A DNA stretch of 64,000 bases, taken from positions 377,972 through 441,971 of the forward strand of contig NZ_JAHKPV010000019.1 of assembly GCF_018860765.1 (NCBI RefSeq). The letters run 5' to 3'. A program made the translations under genes and the position numbers. Every line of letters begins with the position of its first letter. Position 1 is the first letter of the stretch. The notes beneath the pieces are model-generated. The model did no database searches, was not told where the DNA came from, and was given only the letters and a program-made list of their open reading frames with translations. The DNA is from Marinobacter salexigens. Lineage in GTDB: Bacteria > Pseudomonadota > Gammaproteobacteria > Pseudomonadales > Oleiphilaceae. Below are positions 60,482 to 64,000 of this stretch, one piece after another.

Positions 60482-62278
60482 TTAAAATTCCTCGGCAGTA
60501 TGCGCCATCATAGAATCACTACCACTGCGAATACCTTCTGCAAGAGACACGGTCTTCGGCAGGAGGCGGTCATAGTAGAAGCGTGCAGTCTTCAGTTTTC
60601 CACTGTAGAAGCCAGACGTATCATCGCCCGCCTTTGGTGCGGCCGCTTTTACGATACGGGCCCACATGTATCCCAATGCTGTAAGCCCGAACAGGTCCAG
60701 ATAGTCCACTGAAGCGGCACCAATGGCGTTAGGGTTGTCGGAGGCTTGCTTGATAACATGCTCAGTCACGTCAGACAAACGCTCAAATGCAGCTGCGAGT
60801 GGCTCGATATATGGACGCAGACTTTCTTCACTGCTGTTTTCTTCAATGAAGCTGGCGACATCTTCAGCGAACAGCTCATACAGCTTGCCCTGACTGCCAA
60901 CAACTTTACGCCCCATCAAATCCAACGCTTGAATACCGTTGGTACCCTCGTAGATCTGGGTAATACGGCAGTCACGTACCAACTGCTCTTGGCCCCACTC
61001 ACGGATAAACCCGTGACCACCAAACACTTGCTGGCCCATAATGCAGGCGTCAAGGCCTCGGTCAGTTAGGAATGCTTTTGCGACTGGCGTCAGCAATGCA
61101 ACCATGCCCTCTGCGTGCTTACGACGATCTTCATCAGCCGCATCTGCGTACTTGGAAATATCCAGCCATTGCGCCACGTACGTTGAAAAAGCGCGACCGC
61201 CTTCCACGTAACCCTTCATGGTCAACAGCATGCGACGTACATCCGGATGAACCAAAATTGGATCTGCCGCTTTTTCCGGTTGTTGCGCACCGGTTGGAGC
61301 ACGGCTTTGGATGCGATCCATAGCGTATTCCCGCGCACTTTGCAGTGAAGCTTCTGCTGCTCCTATGCCTTGAATACCAACGCCTAAGCGCTCGTAGTTC
61401 ATCATGGTAAACATAGCGTTCAGGCCTTTGTTTTCCTCGCCCACAAGCCAGCCTTTCGCGCCATCAAAGTTCATCACGCAGGTTGCGGAACCTTTGATGC
61501 CCATTTTCTTCTCAATGGAGCCACAGCTGAAACTATTACGCTCACCCAAAGAGCCATCGTCATTCACCAAAAATTTGGGAACCAGTAGCAAAGAGATTCC
61601 CTTGGGACCTTTCGGGGCTCCCGGCAGCTTGGCCAACACAAGGTGGATAATATTCTCCGCCATGTCGTGCTCGCCCCAAGTGATAAAAATCTTGGTGCCA
61701 GTTACATTGAATGATCCGTCGTCGTTTGGCTCAGCTTTGGTGCGGATAATACCCAGATCCGTGCCGGCATGGGGCTCAGTCAAGTCCATAGCACCAGTCC
61801 AAACACCGGAGTACATGTTAGGAAGGTACTTTTCTTTCAACTCCTGACTGCCGTGTGCGTCGAGTGCAAGGCAAGCACCGGCTGTCAGCATCGGGGCCAA
61901 ACCAAAAGCCATATTGGCACCCTGCATCATCTCTTCAAACTGGGCCACCAGAGTTTTTGGCATGCCCATGCCACCAAACTCAGGGTTACCACCAAGTCCG
62001 TTCCAACCGCCTTCCACAATCGTCTGATAAGCTTCTTTAAAACCGTCTGGCGAAGTTACCTCGCCTTCATTCCATTTACAGCCTTGTTCATCCGCTTCGC
62101 GGTTTAGCGGGGCAAGAACACCACTGGTGATTTTACCAGCCTCTTCAAGAATCGCGTCAGCGGTGTCCGGATCAACATTTTCCGCTACTTTAGGTAGTGA
62201 TGCCCAAAGCGCAGGAGCATCAAAAACTTCGTTTAGTATAAAACGCATGTCGCGCAAGGGTGCCTGATAATCAGCCAT
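60482..62278 (-). CDS. Acyl-CoA dehydrogenase, long form with extra C-terminal domain
   Basis: This 598-residue flavoenzyme belongs to the long acyl-CoA dehydrogenases with an added C-terminal domain (Acyl-CoA_dh_C type), often labelled FadE-like or DmdC-like. The chosen ATG at 62276-62278 follows a GGAGAG box. Family features are the Glu-Pro-His-Ala-Gly-Thr-Asp-Leu-Gly substrate/FAD loop, Gly-Thr-Lys-Ile-Phe-Ile-Thr-Trp-Gly and Gln-Val-Phe-Gly-Gly-His-Gly-Phe. It likely performs the first step of beta-oxidation of medium or long acyl-CoAs; the substrate is not shown. It is a clear paralogue of the next gene. Confidence 0.85.
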   Translation of the reverse strand: MADYQAPLRDMRFILNEVFDAPALWASLPKVAENVDPDTADAILEEAGKITSGVLAPLNREADEQGCKWNEGEVTSPDGFKEAYQTIVEGGWNGLGGNPEFGGMGMPKTLVAQFEEMMQGANMAFGLAPMLTAGACLALDAHGSQELKEKYLPNMYSGVWTGAMDLTEPHAGTDLGIIRTKAEPNDDGSFNVTGTKIFITWGEHDMAENIIHLVLAKLPGAPKGPKGISLLLVPKFLVNDDGSLGERNSFSCGSIEKKMGIKGSATCVMNFDGAKGWLVGEENKGLNAMFTMMNYERLGVGIQGIGAAEASLQSAREYAMDRIQSRAPTGAQQPEKAADPILVHPDVRRMLLTMKGYVEGGRAFSTYVAQWLDISKYADAADEDRRKHAEGMVALLTPVAKAFLTDRGLDACIMGQQVFGGHGFIREWGQEQLVRDCRITQIYEGTNGIQALDLMGRKVVGSQGKLYELFAEDVASFIEENSSEESLRPYIEPLAAAFERLSDVTEHVIKQASDNPNAIGAASVDYLDLFGLTALGYMWARIVKAAAPKAGDDTSGFYSGKLKTARFYYDRLLPKTVSLAEGIRSGSDSMMAHTAEEF

Positions 62279-62340
62279 CAACTCTCTCCACTATCAAAAA
62301 CAGTTCAATTTCGAAAAGTCCAAGTTCAAAACTCGTCTGC

Positions 62341-62376
62341 GTAGGTGGCTTGCGGATATAAAGCCAACTCACCTAC
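62341..62376. promoter_or_regulatory. Imperfect palindrome upstream of the acyl-CoA dehydrogenase
   Basis: GTAGGT pairs with ACCTAC and GGCT with AGCC across a small asymmetric loop, about 65-100 bases upstream of the start at 62278. It could be an operator or a leader hairpin; it matches no regulator motif I know. Confidence 0.25.
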
Positions 62377-62448
62377 TCGGGCCGTGTGTCCGGGCTAGTT
62401 ATATTTTATGGACGTTATTCTAACGTAAAGTTGGTCTCAACTCATGAA

Positions 62449-62485
62449 AAAAGCCCGGCTCTTGAAGGAGCACGGGCTTTTGTTA
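62449..62485 (-). terminator. Terminator between the two acyl-CoA dehydrogenase genes
   Basis: The stem AAAAGCCCG / CGGGCTTTT (62449-62457 with 62473-62481) has an inner GCTC/GAGC extension and one bulged base. On the minus strand a run of T residues follows the stem. It lies 27 bases past the stop of the upstream minus-strand gene, so the two dehydrogenase genes are probably separate transcripts. Confidence 0.75.
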
Positions 62486-62511
62486 CCAGTTAAACTTCCA
62501 TGCTCAAATTA

Positions 62512-64000
62512 TCAGAGCGCGAAGGCTTCTTCCGGCATATCTAGCAGAGTGTCCGCACCTGCCAGCATGGTTGCAGCGTGGGTCTTAGTGCGCGGTAACA
62601 TACGGGTGAAGTAGAAACGCGCTGTCTGCAACTTAGCGTTGTAGAACAACTCTTCAGTGGAGCCTTCTGCAAGCTTATCTTGTGCAATCTTAGCCATTCG
62701 GGCCCACAAGTATGCGAATACTGCATAACCTGAGTACATAAGATAATCCACCGAGGCAGCGCCTACTTCTTCGCGGTTCTTCATGGCGGTCATACCCACT
62801 TTCATGGTCAGGTCGCCCCACTCCTTGTTGATCGCCGCTAGAGGCTCAATAAACGGCTTCATTTGCTCGTTATCGGCATTCTCTTTGCAGAAGGTGTGAA
62901 CCTGCTTAGTGAAGCCCTTGAGGGACTCGCCCTGAGTCATCAGAACCTTACGACCCAGAAGGTCCAGCGCCTGAATACCGGTAGTGCCTTCGTAGATCAT
63001 GCCAATACGGGCATCGCGTACGTTCTGCTCCATGCCCCACTCGGAGATGAAACCGTGGCCACCGAATACCTGCATGCCCAGATTAGATGCTTCGTACCCA
63101 ATTTCGGTCAGGAAAGCCTTGGCAATAGGGGTCAAGAAGCCCAAAAGCTCGTCAGCTTCTTTGCGCTCTTCTTCGGTTTTTGCACGCTCAATAAGATCTG
63201 CTTTCTGTGCCGTCAAATAGATCAATGCGCGGGCGCCTTCTGCTACCGCTTTTTGAGTCAACAGCATGCGGCGCACATCCGGGTGCACAATAATCGGATC
63301 GGCATAGCTTTCCGGGTTCTTAGCACCACTCAGTGAACGCATGGCCAGACGATCCTTGGCATAGGCCAGTGATCCCTGAAAGCCCAACTCTGCCGCGCCA
63401 AGACCCTGAATGGCCGTACCAATACGAGCTACGTTCATGAAGGTGAACATGCAATTCAAGCCACGGTTCTCAGGCCCGATCAGCCAACCTTGTGCACCAT
63501 CAAAGTTCATCACACAGGTGGCGTTGCCATGGATACCCATTTTGTGCTCGATAGAGCCACAGGTTACCGCGTTGCGCTCACCGGCAGAGCCGTCTTCGGC
63601 GGGCAAGCACTTGGGCACGATGAACAGCGAAATGCCCTTGGTGCCTTCCGGTGCGCCCGGCAGGCGTGCCAGTACAATGTGAACGATGTTGTCAGTCATA
63701 TCGTGCTCACCGGCGGAGATGAAAATCTTGGTACCGGTAATGCTGTAGGATCCGTCTGCGTTGGGCTCAGCCTTTGTGCGCAGGGTGCCCAGATCTGAAC
63801 CGCAATGCGCTTCGGTAAGGCACATGGTTCCAGTCCATTCACCGCTGATCATTTTGGTGAGATAGGTTTGCTTCTGTTCTTCTGTGCCGTGCGCTTCTAC
63901 AGTGTTAATTGCGCCGTGGCTCAGGCCAGGGTACATACCCCAGGACCAGTTAGCCGTGCCGTTCAACTCACTCATTACAATCCCGAGCGAGCTTGGCAGG
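62512..64000 (-). CDS. Acyl-CoA dehydrogenase, long form (5' end beyond the window)
   Basis: The frame is open to the window edge, so the first 100 or so residues are outside. The first in-window Met (63975) aligns inside the N-terminal helical domain and is not the true start. The protein shares its order and motifs with the gene at 60.5-62.3 kb: Thr-Glu-Ala-His-Cys-Gly-Ser-Asp-Leu-Gly, Gly-Thr-Lys-Ile-Phe-Ile-Ser-Ala-Gly and Gln-Val-Phe-Gly-Gly-His-Gly-Phe. The same C-terminal extra domain is present. Probable fatty acyl-CoA oxidation; substrate unknown. Confidence 0.88.
   Translation of the reverse strand, partial: LPSSLGIVMSELNGTANWSWGMYPGLSHGAINTVEAHGTEEQKQTYLTKMISGEWTGTMCLTEAHCGSDLGTLRTKAEPNADGSYSITGTKIFISAGEHDMTDNIVHIVLARLPGAPEGTKGISLFIVPKCLPAEDGSAGERNAVTCGSIEHKMGIHGNATCVMNFDGAQGWLIGPENRGLNCMFTFMNVARIGTAIQGLGAAELGFQGSLAYAKDRLAMRSLSGAKNPESYADPIIVHPDVRRMLLTQKAVAEGARALIYLTAQKADLIERAKTEEERKEADELLGFLTPIAKAFLTEIGYEASNLGMQVFGGHGFISEWGMEQNVRDARIGMIYEGTTGIQALDLLGRKVLMTQGESLKGFTKQVHTFCKENADNEQMKPFIEPLAAINKEWGDLTMKVGMTAMKNREEVGAASVDYLMYSGYAVFAYLWARMAKIAQDKLAEGSTEELFYNAKLQTARFYFTRMLPRTKTHAATMLAGADTLLDMPEEAFAL

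Noticed and set aside
62349..62400. A further TwoAYGGAY-like copy near the acyl-CoA dehydrogenase
   Set aside because: There is an imperfect palindrome with a GGAT nearby, but no pair of GGA hexaloop hairpins and no outer stem.

Overview
The window reads as a chromosomal segment of a marine gammaproteobacterium. Gene order and protein features point to a Marinobacter-like relative of the Pseudomonas lineage: the mla-ibaG-murA-hisGDC / kdsDC-lptCAB-rpoN-hpf-ptsN-rapZ-npr block, the mreBCD-maf-rng-yhdP / gatCAB block, pycR-pycAB, and ybeZYX-lnt-leuS-lptE-holA. This placement is inference from family knowledge; no 16S gene or database search was available. Coding density is high. I saw no tRNA, rRNA, CRISPR array, transposase or prophage.

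Layout. 0-3.6 kb: a minus-strand DUF1302/DUF1329 envelope pair. 3.8-6.3 kb: zapE, zapG and a Nif3-like gene. 6.4-14.1 kb (minus): mlaFEDCB, ibaG, murA, hisG, hisD, hisC. 14.4-21.7 kb (plus, divergent): kdsD, kdsC, lptC, lptA, lptB, rpoN, hpf, ptsN, rapZ, npr. 21.8-23.8 kb: mgtE and darP. 23.8-32.1 kb (minus): mreB, mreC, mreD, maf, rng, yhdP. 32.4-36.9 kb (plus): a broken mechanosensitive-channel gene, then gatC, gatA, gatB. 37.1-41.5 kb: pycR divergent from pycA-pycB. 41.5-48.3 kb: rimO, a PilZ protein, cysD, cysN, yejK, trmH. 48.6-54.7 kb: miaB, a phoH-like gene, ybeY, corC, lnt, a zinc-ribbon gene. 54.9-59.5 kb: leuS, lptE, holA and a small coiled-coil protein. 59.7-64 kb: an endonuclease-I-like secreted protein and two paralogous acyl-CoA dehydrogenases, the second cut by the window edge.

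Functional themes. Much of the window builds and maintains the envelope: LPS synthesis and export (KdsD, KdsC, LptC/A/B, LptE), lipid traffic (Mla, YhdP), peptidoglycan and shape (MurA, MreBCD) and lipoproteins (Lnt). A second theme is RNA and translation: GatCAB, LeuS, MiaB, RimO, TrmH, Rng, YbeY, HPF. A third is nitrogen and metabolic regulation: RpoN with PtsN, NPr and RapZ, plus PycR with PycAB.

Most unusual observations. (1) Six intergenic copies (five full, one half) of a structured element: two small hairpins with A-N-G-G-A-Y-type loops 23-24 nt apart, inside a long outer stem whose sequence differs in each copy but stays self-complementary. They resemble the TwoAYGGAY RNA motif, whose function is not known, and the loops closely match the CsrA/RsmA binding consensus. 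(2) mreC appears to start at an ATT codon. (3) The mechanosensitive-channel gene has lost an internal segment and its frame. (4) The endonuclease-I homologue lacks the expected catalytic Glu-His pair. (5) CysN carries a C-terminal remnant of an APS kinase domain without a P-loop.
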